NCBI GenBank assembly: GCA_036365515.1
Contig: CM070873.1
Location: 178,299,604 to 178,363,603, forward strand
DNA from: Torymus aiolomorphi
Taxonomy: Eukaryota; Arthropoda; Insecta; Hymenoptera; Torymidae
Direction of reading: 5' to 3'
Length of the DNA stretch: 64,000 nt
Under the pieces are notes generated by a model, which had not been told where the DNA came from, made no database searches, and saw only the letters and a program-made list of their open reading frames with translations. Every line of letters starts with the position of its first letter. Position 1 is the first letter of the stretch. Positions 14,945-26,438 of the stretch are shown here, piece by piece. The position numbers and the translations under genes are program-made.

Positions 14945-15715
14945 AAAAATTTTAGCGTATTTAGCCTATACGCATTTTTGTATTCTAAAAATTCTGCGTA
15001 TTTTGCCTATACGCATTTTCGATAATAAATAATTTTTCCCATTTTGCCTATACGCATTTTCGATAATAAATAATTTTGCGTATTTCGCCTATACGTATTT
15101 TCGATAATAAATAATTTTGTGTCTTTCGCCTATATGCATTTTGGTTAATAAATAATTTTGCGTATTTCACCTACACGCATTTTCGATAATAAATAATTTT
15201 GCGTATTTCGCCTATACGTATTTTTGTATTCTAAAAATTCTGCGATTTCGCCTATACGCGTTTTGAATTATAAAAATGGTGCGTATTTCGTCTATAGGCA
15301 TTTGTGTATTCTAAAAATTTTGCATATTTTGCCTATACGCATTTTCGATAATAAATAACTTTGCATATTTCGCCTATACGCATTTTCGATAATAAATAAC
15401 TTTGCGTATTTCACCTGTACGCATTTTTGTATCATAAAAATAGTGCGTATTTCGCCTATATGCATTTCGATAATAAGTAATTTTGCGCATTTCGCCTATA
15501 CGCATTTTTACATTATAAAAGTTGTGCGTATTTCGCCTATATGCGTTTTGAATTATAAAAATTATGCGTATTTCGGCTAGACGCATTTGTGTATTCTAAA
15601 AATTCTGCGTATTTCGCCTATACGCATTTTCAATAATAAATAATTTTGCGTATTTCGCCTATACGCATTTTCCATAATAAATAATTTTGCGTATTTCGCC
15701 TATACGCAAAAAAAA
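14945..15715. repeat. ~41 bp tandem hairpin array (19 units)
   Basis: I count nineteen occurrences of a cgcctatacgca-like core at a steady spacing of about 39-44 bp, from about 14963 to 15695. Each unit reads roughly TGCGTAT, ttcgcct, ATACGCA, then an AT-rich linker with aataataaataatttt. The 7-bp arms are perfect inverted repeats in most units, so each monomer could form a small hairpin. The array ends about 120 bp from the stop codon of the ULP1-like frame, and may be a subterminal repeat block of that transposon. Confidence 0.93.
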
Positions 15716-15832
15716 TATTTTTAGCGTTTTTCTTTCAATATCTCTGTTGTGTTCTAATAAAGCACCATTTTACCTATATGCTGATTGTAGAATTTCAAAA
15801 TTCTGTGAATTTTATACATCTATGGAAAGTAT

Positions 15833-16657
15833 TTATATCTGCCTGCGATACGGAAAACTTAGTAGTTTCTGTTGTCGAAGTATGGTTACAGCATGATTTC
15901 TCATAATTGTTGCGTTTTGAGAATATTTGGTATGTATAACGGATTCTTTTAAAGCTAAATCGACCATAAAAGCAAATGAATATACTCCACAACTTGTTGC
16001 ATCTGGTTGTTGTGTTACTGGAGCAAAAAGTACATTCTCCCATTTTAATTGTGGATAACGATGACGTAAGTAATTTTTTTCAACGAGATGCAATTGTGTT
16101 GAATTTCTACGATTAAGGCTATCATAAATTTTCAAATATTTACCATCATAACGTATACAAATCCAGTGTTCAAAATCTGTGTGACCACCAATTATTTGCA
16201 GATGTATTTTTCCACGGTATCCTAAGAATCGTTCTGGTAAAAGATCGTAAAATTTAAAGTAGATTGTTGGGTGAATTTCATACTGTGGCTCTTTTGTCTT
16301 TAGTAATTTCAAAAATGATTCTATACTGTCGTCATTGAGTAGATTTTCGATATTCAAAATATTGTTATACACGTCATCCATATTAATATCGACGTACAAT
16401 GCCGCTAAAACATTTCTTTGATATTCGATCGATTCAGCATTTCTTTCGCTCGTACACCTATGTATGTGGCTATCATCCACTTCCACTGAGGATTCCTTGT
16501 CTGTACTGCTATGAAGAGCAACATTCGCATCTGTAATTATGGATGGCTTAGTGTGCTTTCGTTTACCCTTACTTTGGAATGTTCCTTTCCTTTTTCTTGT
16601 TCTGTTGCCTTTAAAAGTGTTCGATGTATCCACACATTTTTCTTGAAGTTCTGACAC
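15833..16657 (-). CDS. ULP1-like (C48) cysteine protease domain of a Mutator-type transposon
   Basis: A 274-codon minus-strand frame. The C-terminal half carries the layout of a ULP1/SENP-type protease: His164 in EHWICIRYDG, Asp179 in IYDSLN, a Gln in QQPDATSCG (216-217) and catalytic Cys223. These proteases cleave SUMO-type or adenain-type substrates and are often captured by large eukaryotic DNA transposons. The first 60 residues are basic (RKRKGTFQSKGKRKH). The frame's reading continues upstream of its apparent start (TQHKAVEKVSELQ) and overlaps the preceding YqaJ frame, so the start shown is probably not the native one. I infer a frameshift near 16690 that separated it from the upstream coding sequence. 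The triad is intact; the element as a whole is broken. Confidence 0.82.
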   Translation of the reverse strand: MSELQEKCVDTSNTFKGNRTRKRKGTFQSKGKRKHTKPSIITDANVALHSSTDKESSVEVDDSHIHRCTSERNAESIEYQRNVLAALYVDINMDDVYNNILNIENLLNDDSIESFLKLLKTKEPQYEIHPTIYFKFYDLLPERFLGYRGKIHLQIIGGHTDFEHWICIRYDGKYLKIYDSLNRRNSTQLHLVEKNYLRHRYPQLKWENVLFAPVTQQPDATSCGVYSFAFMVDLALKESVIHTKYSQNATIMRNHAVTILRQQKLLSFPYRRQI

Positions 16658-17361
16658 CTTTTCAACAGCTTTGTGTTGTGTTCTCTCTGTGCCTCCAAAA
16701 TATAATCTGGTTCTCGAAGTGTCATGTTACGATTGTAACGACTGTCTAATAATTCAGGTAATAAGCAATCAAAGTAAAATCTTTTTAAAGGTTCAGTCAT
16801 CCTGTTCTCCCAGAAGTCATCATCACGTTCAACTTTAACACACTTAATGTCTTTCTTCGTGCAAAGAGCAAATACACAATACTCTCTGTTAGTGATGTGT
16901 AATTGACCTTGGACTTGATAATAATATTCGTGAGCCTGATTCATTTTATTAATATCTTCTTTACTAAAGATTCTTCTTATGTTTGCTTTCTTTTTCAGAG
17001 CCTGCAGTACTGTCAAATTGGCAGCAGAAATAGGATTCGCGAATTCAACAATACCATTGTCATCTATAAAACCTCCTATAGATGCTCCTAAGTATTCATC
17101 TTTCGCATCAATAACCAAACCAGCAGCCTCAATATTGTGACTTAATTTTTTGGACAACCTAGTTCGTGAAGTAGCTTCATTTTCGATCTCGTACCTTAGT
17201 GCTGTGAGGCTTAAAACTGGTGGATAAAGGATGCTTTTAACAATAGTAGCACACGAAGTACTATTTTTCTTTCGACAAATTTTGCCGAAATTTGAAGCCA
17301 TCAACAATTCACTTTTTTTTGATACCATAAATCGCATTCGCTTTGACTGTTGCACGTTCAA
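16537..17361 (-). pseudogene. YqaJ-like nuclease domain, frameshifted on both sides
   Basis: A 274-codon minus-strand frame without a natural ATG at its 5' end. It shows the YqaJ/lambda-exonuclease-like pattern: MASNFGKIC (21-29), EIENEATSR (58-66), YYYQVQGQLHIT (147-158) and a C-terminal DDFWENR...LLPELL segment. Family members normally have SPDG and ExK around the active site. Here the matching residues read SIGG (94-97) and EFAN (106-109), so the usual catalytic Asp and Lys seem to be missing. Sequence upstream, in the transposase frame, continues smoothly up to an A8 run at about 17312; one extra A there would explain the break. Its tail overlaps the ULP1 frame. It is probably the middle part of one large transposon protein. 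Confidence 0.75.
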
Positions 17362-17404
17362 TTTCAGCTTGGTTAGCTTGATCCTTTTTGAGTTTTTCTA
17401 AGTG

Positions 17405-18133
17405 TTATTGAACTAAAATTTCATATGCTTCTGGACTGATATCTGGACGATTAGCACCTTCTCTATAATCTTCCTTTCCACTTTCAACATATCTTCTGCG
17501 TCGCCTTCCTTGGAGCGTTCGCAAAATTTTCTTTTGTTCAATTTTTCTCTTAGCTTTTTCTTCCATTGATATAATAATGCTTGAAGGCTCATATCCACAA
17601 TTGACGTTCAATTTCGATAAAAGGGATTGCGTGTTGTATTGAATAACTGCACCTTGAACTCTGACATAATATGAATCTCTTTGACCATAATTGATACGCT
17701 TTGCTCCTACCATTTTAGCAACAATAGCATTAAAAGAGTCTACGTGATTGCTAGTTTCAGATTTCAATAAACTTCGAGCATGACAACTGAGATCATATAC
17801 AGCTTGCTGAATAGTCGTGTACATCCCCGTTACTTTTAATGTTGGAATCCAATTTTTCTCATTTCTGATCTTCCGTTTACAAGGTATCTGATACTTTCGA
17901 CATTGAGCGTGATCTCCGAAACAATGATGAATAGAATTCATGATTTGACGTTGTAAACTTGTCACTTCCGAATCTACATCTCTTTGATTTCTTATAATTT
18001 TTATCAGCGTCACAATGTGTTGCCTAATTTTGAAAGAGCACTTTTTTACATACTCTCGAAATGACTTTACATTTCCCCTTGGCAGAGTATGCGTCAATCT
18101 TCCTCTAGAAGCATCCACAATTTTATTGCACAT
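17405..18133 (-). pseudogene. Mutator-like transposase, C-terminal part
   Basis: A 242-codon minus-strand frame lying in the same frame as the transposase segment upstream (18137-19459), separated only by a TGA that interrupts HLL and NMCNKIVDA. It includes a conserved Cys/His region (HHCFGDHAQCRKYQIPCKRK) and a HVDSFNAIVAKMVGAKRINY segment typical of this transposase family. Its reading frame ends in TAA at 17405-17407, yet the same frame goes on beyond that stop with plausible coding sequence (HLEKLKKDQANQAEIER). The start shown is the first Met after the stop, not a real initiation site. Best read as the second part of a single broken protein. Confidence 0.8.
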
Positions 18134-18136
18134 ATT

Positions 18137-19459
18137 TCAGAGTAAATGGTTTGTACATTCAATTTTTTCTACTCGTACTCCATATGCTCGATAAGGATTG
18201 CTGTCTAATATTGCCTTGTAAACACTGCTGTCACCGTCACCTATAACTGTTTTATAAATTAATGTGTGCTTTTCTACGCTTTCCAAAAATCCTTGTGCAA
18301 TAATGTCCTTTTCCATAGAACTTGAGCTTTGTTCACGACCCCAATTTTTATAACAATCGTGTTCTTTCTGAGTATAACCTTTCCTTTCAGCAAGGTCGCA
18401 GACATAGCACTGCTTATTGCGCACTCCAACATACAAAACTTTTTTTGTCGGACATCCTATAATAGCTGCACAACCAGACAAAGAATCAAATTTTCCGCTT
18501 TTGTATGTTCTTTTTAACCAAGATCCATCAACTTGAACAGTAATAAATGGTATTCCATCAATTACGTCGCCTTCCGCTATGGCTAGTTCTCTTTCTATCT
18601 CAGCTGCTTCGTTCATTGTTTCTTCAGCAGTTTCTTTAAAACTTTTTACTAATTTCTGTCTATGGTCTCTGTATGTAACGTTAGACATACATTTTAAACC
18701 CATACTGGAAAACTCTTGTTTCAATTCAGAAAATCCAGTTCCTGCTGTTATTGTTCCAGATAATGCACCATCGTTCAAGGGCATAAGTGGACCATTTTTG
18801 TCGATAAGGTTAACCCATTTAACATAACGGCAGTGATTACAAACAAACTTCAATTTGGAACATAATCCCTCATCTCTACATTTTTCGTAATAAATATCAT
18901 GAAAACTGCACTGTTCACGGAATCCATGCTCGATATACATTGCACGCAATTCCTCATAAAAATACATTGGATCAGTGATTCTTCGACCTTCAAACATTCT
19001 ATGCCTCATTTCGTGTTCTGATTCCATCAAGTCATTTGGAACCAGTAGCGGCTGACATGTTGGCGATTCTTGTGAAAGGGAATTCGATCTTGATGACGCC
19101 GGGGATCCGCTGTCAATTTGCGATAGCTGCAATGTAGGTTGCATAGTTGGGCAAATATACCTATCTTCATTAAATACACTTCCTTCAACTTCCATTCTTG
19201 CAAAGAACGATCTAGGCAACTCTTGTTCAGGAAGGCTTCCATTTTGTGTCAATGTAGATTCTACTTCTACAGGCTGCAAATTAGTCGTAGGGCTTTCCTC
19301 GTCTTCTACACATCCAACAAAATTATCGAATCGCATCGATTCATCCGCAACAAGTGTTTTACTGCTATTCTCACGAAAGTCGTCTTTACCGCTTCCTGGA
19401 TGTTCATGAATATTCTCATTCGTACCTTCACCTTCTTTTTTTCCTTTACTTCTCTCCAA
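18137..19459 (-). pseudogene. Mutator-like transposase, N-terminal and catalytic part
   Basis: A 440-codon minus-strand frame starting MERSKGKKEGEG. A Ser-rich leader precedes a Cys cluster (CSKLKFVCNHC, 200-210). The transposase core follows: ITVQVDGSW with Asp311, SGCAAIIGCPTKKVLYVGVR, a CYVC/HDC zinc-like group (351-369), and TVIGDGDSS with Asp408/Asp410. The family is the Mutator-like transposase domain often seen in insect genomes, which cuts and pastes DNA using a DDE-type active site. The frame ends in TGA directly after IECTNHLL and resumes at once in the same frame, so a single nonsense change splits the protein. CGA to TGA by CpG decay would fit. I found no clear terminal inverted repeats. 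Confidence 0.85.
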
Positions 19460-20039
19460 TCTGTAATAATTTTAATAATGTAAATTTCTACTAATATTAT
19501 GAAAACAGAACATTTTTGTAATCGTACAAAACTAGCTTAAGGGTCTACTTTATTGGCACCAGAACAATAATTTTTTTTTTAATAAATGTAATAAAGAAAA
19601 TCACAAAATTTTTAATTCGTAATTTAAAATCAGCTGGGATGTCAAATTTAAATAAAATAAAATAATTTTAATCAAATTTTCAAAATTCAGTATGGTTAAT
19701 CAAATATGGTGGACCACTGTATTGAAAATCTTATGTCAAAGTCTTACTCAGTGACATTAAAGATCCTGTATTGGGGGCCATATTGAAATTATTACATTAG
19801 AATTTGAAAATCTTGTAACTGACTTGTAATCAGCGACAACGAAAATAAAGTATGCATTTAGTTTTTATCCACAAGATTATCCGGTTGAATGTGTTCCCCA
19901 GCGAGTACCTCAGACTCAGGCACGCGATCTGCACGAGTCTTGAGAGACGGGGAGTCTCCCGAGTAACTCGTGAAGTAGATCGATACACGGGCTTAGAAAT
20001 ATCACGCTCCAATAATAGATAAACTTGGACGTCGGCAGA
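19460..20039. other. AT-rich sequence upstream of the transposase
   Basis: Likely 5' flank and possible right terminus of the Mutator-type element. It contains weak half-repeats (gtattgaaaatcttatgtca and agaatttgaaaatcttgta, each followed by a cttac or gactt word). I could not define a terminal inverted repeat matching the sequence near 14.9 kb. Confidence 0.4.
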
Positions 20040-20477
20040 ACGGTGCGCCAATGGAAGCTGCAGTTCACCGGCGGAAAAGGTATAGTTGCATCAAAGAATT
20101 TATCGAGCGGCATTGCTGTCGTCGCAAGAATTGGGCAGACTTAAGAAGATTTTTGCGTTGCCACACGTCGCTGCTATGTAGTCAACAAGCGATTTCAGCA
20201 GCGATTTGCCAACGAAGCGCAAGCTCATACATAGGGTAAGGAAGAACTGGTACGAGATTATAATATTGTGTCTAATTCTCACCATTTTCAACAAGTTCGA
20301 GGAGCTTGGGATGATCAGAGACAACTCAAGCATATCTACAAAAATATGCTCCTCGAATTACAACAAATGGTGCCGCAAGGAACAATAATCGATATAGATA
20401 CTCTCTTGGAGCTCGCGCGACAAGTGAAAGCGCTGTGGGAGGCACTTCGCTCGTGCGAAAAACGTTACATGAAGTAA
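20040..20477 (+). pseudogene. Unidentified coding remnant
   Basis: The 3' part (about 20236-20477) reads as protein: EELVRDYNIVSNSHHF, then LLELQQMVPQGTIIDIDTLL and ELARQVKALWEALRSCEKRY, ending in TAA. In the same frame upstream a TAG interrupts at about 20234 after VVNKRFQQRFANEAQAHT. Further upstream a different frame is open (RKRYSCIKEFIERHCCRRK). The alternating open frames suggest a decayed gene. No family recognised; proximity to the Mutator-type element hints at transposon origin. Confidence 0.3.
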
Positions 20478-21924
20478 ATCATCACCTTCCGTACCAGTAT
20501 CGAAATGTATTATTTTTAAACGTCTCCTTTTATCTACACTTTTCCTCTTCTCACTTATTCAGTGCACTAACTCGTAAAAACAATGAGTGAGAAATAAAAG
20601 ATTTAGTGGTACTATATATAGGTCTATTTTTTTTTAATCCTTAATAAGGTATCGGTTCTGGGCCACGTCCTCGATACATAGGTTTATATTCCTTGTTATC
20701 ACATAAGACATAAGTACTGCAACATTACCGTCTACTCCGTATATTTTGACACTTGATAGTCGCGCTTTGAGCCGACAAGTAAATTCTAATTTTGTACGTT
20801 ACAAAAATGTCCTTTTTTATTAATCAAAATGACTTGCTGTGTTGTTGAATTTAAGGGGATGTAGGAGCGAACTTTGCCGATAGTGACCCCCACCTCGAGA
20901 ATTTTGAAATTTACTTCGTGATATTGAAAATGAAGTTGCTAACGATTTGTTATCGTGTAAAGAATGCGGGATCACAGCATTTTCAATAATCAAAATGTTC
21001 AATAATTTATGTAATGCAATATTCTTAAAATTGACGCGTGGAATTACGTAAAAGTGACGGTCATCTTGCAATTTTCTATGTGAAACGGCATCTTCACCTC
21101 GCGTCGTATTTCCTATTGTTTGTCTCAACTAAAAATTATTAAATGCTGTGAAAATAACATCTATAAATATTCCTTATTATAAAAAGAACACGCGATCACC
21201 GCATTTTTGTGCTTTACAATGGTACACCTTTTTTATTTATGATATTCTGTTTTTGAGGTTAGGAAAATTTCAATCACCGTGGCTACGATATCACCTTAAA
21301 TACTTACCGACGAGACCACTTTCTTGATTTCTGCCGACTGAAGTTTGCTTTTTTCGAGCCCATGATGTGAACTTGAAAGGTGTTACTGAATTAAATATGT
21401 ACGCAATAGACTTATCACTTTTTTTTCTTACTTTGCGACGAAAAACTTTACTTATTAGATAAAGACTAAAGTGATTTTCGCTAAATCGATGAGCTATCTC
21501 GGTGAGCAATACACGCGATACAAGAGGTTTCCACCAATCGGAGAGCTTCTTTAAAACAAAAACCGGCTATATAAAGAATCAAGACCCAGGGCGGGAGATG
21601 TAAGGCAGATTCAAATGAGTTAAGATTTGATTTCCTTTTTTTAAAGGAGTTTTAAGATAAGTGTGATAAAGTCTTAGTAATTTTATAAAGTACGTAAAAT
21701 GTCAATCGATACAAAGATAAAAAAGGCACATGTAGCGCGCTAATTAACCCTAGTGTTCGATCATTCGCTCGCTTGTTCACTTGCTTACTTGCTCGTGACG
21801 TGTCTCATGACTAGACCGGACTTCCGTAATTCGTACTGTACATATACGAACACAGTAATAATACTTAGCTCTTTGGCTGACAGTGGATTAGGCTTGTCAG
21901 CCCTTTATACAACAGGTGCAAGCG
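20478..21924. other. Non-coding stretch, nothing recognised
   Basis: Moderately AT-rich. The frames present (20820-21128, 21291-21509) lack any family signature. The phrase tatataggtctatttttt (about 20614) is followed by ordinary single-copy-looking sequence. Confidence 0.45.
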
Positions 21925-22335
21925 CGAGAGTGCATTTTGTTTAATGTGGACGTAACTGCAGTGAAAAGTAGAACAAAATCCTCTCCAGCTGATCACTGGC
22001 TCCTGTATATATAGTTACGCTACTCCAGTTTTGTCATTCCTGTGCGTGACTAACAAATTAGGCTTAGAGGTTATACCGCCTGGACTATGAAGTGGTGTAG
22101 AATAAAGTATTCATCAAATGGATAGCTCATTTATCTCGCTTTGCACAAGTTCTTGAAGGTTATATGCTCACTTATATGCCATTCTTGCTTTGAATGCGAT
22201 CTTGAGATACCTTATTTTTATGGCTTACACACCTGTTAGAAGATCATTCTTGAGCAGCTCAGACGGTTACCTTCCTTTTGGCGATGGTAAAGAAGTTTGT
22301 TTGAGAATGATGTTAAATATTCATGGTAAGTTAAT
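21925..22335 (+). repeat. Exon-like duplicated unit, copy 1
   Basis: Shares long stretches with 23045-23645: gagtgcattttgtttaatg, cctctccagctgatcactgg, gcgtgactaacaaattag, gccattcttgctttgaat and gaatgatgttaaatattcat. Both end at a possible donor; here it is the strong ATG then GTAAGT (about 22325). No long frame is conserved, so a non-coding exon is the likeliest transcript role, if any. The middle is a short tgtatatatag where copy 2 has a long (GT)n. Confidence 0.8.
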
Positions 22336-23044
22336 CTGTAATTCATAAAAACTTATTAAAGTATTTTTTATTTCTCATAACTTCTTGAATTCGCTTTTTT
22401 AATTTTTAGTTTTTGCCACTGCTTTCTATAAAAGGAGACAGATAATAGATTGCATCATCGAGAGCTCCATACTTATTTAGTTAGACTTGTAAAGGAATTC
22501 CATTTTCTTCAATTACAGTGCTTCACATGTCATAAGATGAACCTGATATACGCATGTTGGATATAAATGACTTTGAGGCTGTTTGTTTTATGTGAGAATG
22601 ATGAAGAGGATTGGAGAAACTCTGGCGTGTGTTTGTTTCTCTTGCGTTCTTACACCTGTCTACTGTGTGTTCACGTCTGAACATGCCATTGCTGTGTGTG
22701 GAAGTGTAGGTGTCACTGTGTCAGTGAAGTGTTAAAAAATTTTAATTTGATAAATTAGAAAATCATTCTTGATCCACAGTTTTTGAAAAGCTATGTGATC
22801 TACTTTTTGTTATAAAAAGAAGAGTGATTCGTTTTTATTGTGCAGTTTATATCTAGAAATAATAGATTAAATTTACACTGATGTAATTTAAGAGTTTAAC
22901 AGAATGACTTTTTTGTTAGAAGACCATAGTGTGTTTTGGCAACTGTCCACTTTTTTTCATGATTATGGTATACCAGCTGACTCTCTAGGAGATATAACAA
23001 AATAATCCGGTAAGACGATCTAGATAAAATGAAAAATAGAATAA
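22336..23044. other. Spacer between duplicated units
   Basis: Contains a T/G-rich patch (gtgtgttcacgtctgaac, attgctgtgtgtggaagtg) and no recognisable coding or structural feature. Confidence 0.45.
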
Positions 23045-23645
<601 letters not shown>

Positions 23646-23718
23646 TTATTGTTAATACAAAATAAATGAAACCAGTTGGGTTAGCAATCCGCTAATTATC
23701 TGATTTGTTTTTTTTCAG

Positions 23719-23848
23719 GTTGTCAAGTATGCACGGGATATAGATTAATGGATGTGGTGCTAAAGGTGTACTGAGTGAGAAGATTCTAGATGGTCGTTCA
23801 TCAAAGCAATGGAGCAGCTTGAACGAAATTTGGTAGCAGTCATTTCGG
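23719..23848 (+). ncRNA. Candidate non-coding exon
   Basis: A strong acceptor (gtttttttttcag) and a strong donor (CGG then GTGAGT) bracket 130 nt that lack a long open frame. It lies directly after the second exon-like duplicate, so the duplicates and this segment may belong to one long non-coding transcript. Only splice-site reading supports this. Confidence 0.25.
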
Positions 23849-24916
23849 GTGAGTAGTTCACTGTAGGGAAGCGTGCTTATTAATCTACCCTCTATTCTTT
23901 CAACTTATATGACAAGAATGTCTGTCTCTCTATCTCTCTCTCTAGCTTATGCCTACGTTAATTATATATCATTGTCTAGGATAAAATACTGCTGCGGACG
24001 ACATCACGACATCATAATCTAGTTCTAGTATATAGTGCTGATTTGGTTTCACTTCCTGGAAGGTGATGGAATGTTGTTGTTATAATCATATCTCACAGCA
24101 ATAGAGTATGAATCTACATAAAAATCGGCGTCATCGGTCCTGTGGTCTTCATATCTTCAGGCAAGTTGCTCGCTGTAAGAACGCGTACTCTAAAGCTATA
24201 ACTAACAGTATTACTTGATCCCCACATTCTTGTCTTATACTGAAGCGCGACATTTCTGCCTTCTTCACCCTCAGCTATTACTTACTACGTATGTCTGCCT
24301 AGGGCGAAGTGATCCCGCAGATGACTTCACGCTGGTACTGCAAAGAAATCCCGACTATTCGACCCAACTAAGGAGTGTTACTAACTAACTCTAGGAAGAT
24401 AATATTGGAAAACAAACAGGAAAGCCACCTTTGCCGCATCTACTTGTCACTGCTTTATCAGAGCACAATAACCCTAATGATAACGAAGGGCAATGATTAT
24501 GATATCTCTCTTCCTTTTCCACGGCTGAAAAAGTCCAAGATGAGGAAAAGAAAAATCAAAGATTTTGGGCATATCTGAATTTCTTATTGTTACTTTTTTC
24601 CATTCCTGAGATCAGATCAGTTAGTAAGCAATAATTTAAGCTACTCATGGAGTTTTATAGAATGTATAAATCCTCTTCAATTAAATAAATTAAATTTCCT
24701 CTTATATTTCCTTTTCAAATTTTTAGATTTTTCAAGTACGACTGAAAGAACCGTTGCTTACCAATGATCCTATCTTTTTGTGCGCATACCCTTATCATGA
24801 TCATTGTATAATCTTACATGCATGACGTAGCGACTGTGAACCCTCCTTTTCATTCATTAAAATGAACAAAAAAGAAGCGTCTATAAGATGAATTCTCTTT
24901 TTTGCCCAATACTTAC
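23849..24916. other. Non-coding stretch with scattered splice-like motifs
   Basis: A short (TC)n tract lies near 23925. Acceptor-like tcatatcttcag occurs near 24150. A 67-codon frame (24375-24578) has a basic tail (KKSKMRKRKIKDFG) but no recognisable family. Confidence 0.4.
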
Positions 24917-25084
24917 GTTGTACACTTTCATCACCTCGGACTTTAGTTGTTGATTGTTGCTACTTTTTATATAGTCACCAAGACCACTGTTTTTTTGTTT
25001 TTCCTCTGTGATTTTCACCAATTTTCGAGTGCTATTGTGTTTTCTTTTCCAATTGTGATCAGGTGACGAAAGTTCTTCTCTCAT
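24917..25084 (-). CDS. Candidate internal exon of an unidentified gene
   Basis: On the minus strand an acceptor (attaattcttag) is followed by exactly 168 nt, all open, and then a textbook donor (AAC then GTAAGTATT). The 56 codons begin MREELSSPDHNWKRKHNS and continue with KLVKITEEKQKNSGLGDY and LKSEVMKVYN, a soluble, charged, protein-like composition. Entry and exit phases are both 0. The initial ATG coincides with the exon start, so this could be a first coding exon. No family recognised. The decayed VPS53 copy lies about 1.4 kb away on the same strand, with no sign that they are linked. Confidence 0.4.
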
Positions 25085-26438
25085 CTAAGAATTAATTATT
25101 TATTGCATAGTCATGTCTAGTAATAGTTTACAAAATGATGATCAACTTTATTTCTCAGCAGGCATCGAAATGAATGCCAAGTAGAAAGTGGTGTTCTATC
25201 AAATGTAAAAATTAAAAATATTTTTATTTTATAAGTACTTTTTTTTTCTCCCGTTTAAATTCGATACGAAATTATATTTTAGAAGAAGAATATCTTGATT
25301 TCATCTGAAATCTCTTGATTCCAAAATAAACGGTAATATGACTACAGTCAAACTATTCGATTTGAAATGGATTAACTTATACAAATTATGTAATAAAATT
25401 ATGATTAAATTGTTTTGTGTTATTTAAAGAAATCGAGTCATAAAATGCGAAATTTGTACGTCTCAGTCCATTAGTTTTCCGAAACGGCGCTGTATTGTGC
25501 ATAATACAAAAACTTAGATTTGCAATACAAAATGAATCTGAAATTCTAATAATTTTAATCATTAGATGTATGATTAGCATGTACATGATTATTACTATAC
25601 ATGATTATTACTATACTCTATAAATTATCATGAATCACCTAATTTTATACTTCTTACATTATAAGCACGACCGCATTACTCAGAGGAACTTTGTAATTTC
25701 GCAAATTTATTTGTAGCTATTACTTTATACGCAGAAATACCAATTGATAGAATTAACTTCAACTACAACTTTTATATTTAACTTTTTAAGTTAAAATCAA
25801 ATCGTACTGAATGAGAGAAAAAAAAATGAATATTTCTATGACTTAGATACTTTTCATCTATGTAGCTAGCGAGAAATCGGTTATGTAACAAAATGTTAAA
25901 TAGGTAAAAGTTTTGTTTTGACTAGATCTACCATTTTTGCATGAAATAAGTATATGTAAATTGTAATCCTGCGTTGTGACATTAAAAAATCGAATATTTC
26001 TATTGGTTTTAACATTTAAAATCGATCTTATAGGTCTTAATTTGCAAGGAATCAATTTTACAACAAAATGTGAAATAAATAAAAAGTTTTAATTAGACTT
26101 TGTATTCAGCAGTTTCATGTAAAAACTAATACTGCTGCGTCAGAGTAAAAAAACGATGAAAATAACTAATAAAATAACTTCCATGACTGTCATGATGAAA
26201 TCAGATGCCATTGGGGAGGTGATCTGCCTGGTAGCAAATCTACTGCTATGATAGCTAAGTTGGAAAAGGCGAAGACAAAGAAACTTGCAAAGAAACAAGG
26301 TTATTTTTATTAAAAAAATGTACATCAATAAAAACAGGCCATTCTGGTAAAATTTGTTTCTTTCTTTGAACATTATACAACCTTAACATGATTTGAACTT
26401 ATAATTAACTGTATAAATTTTTACTTGTATCTTAAATT
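25085..26438. other. AT-rich stretch, nothing recognised
   Basis: Only short AT-biased frames. A pair of related phrases (ttttacaacaaaatgtgaaat near 26055 and tgtaacaaaatgttaaata near 25885) suggests an old local duplication. Confidence 0.45.

Noticed and set aside
14945..15715. Regular repeats resembling a CRISPR array
   Set aside because: Unit and spacer are both repeated (no unique spacers), the spacing is about 41 bp, and the context is a eukaryotic genome with a transposon.
18137..18139. TGA between the two transposase segments as programmed readthrough
   Set aside because: Other lesions (TAA at 17405, shifts near 17312 and 16690) in the same unit make ordinary decay the simpler reading; no readthrough context was evident.
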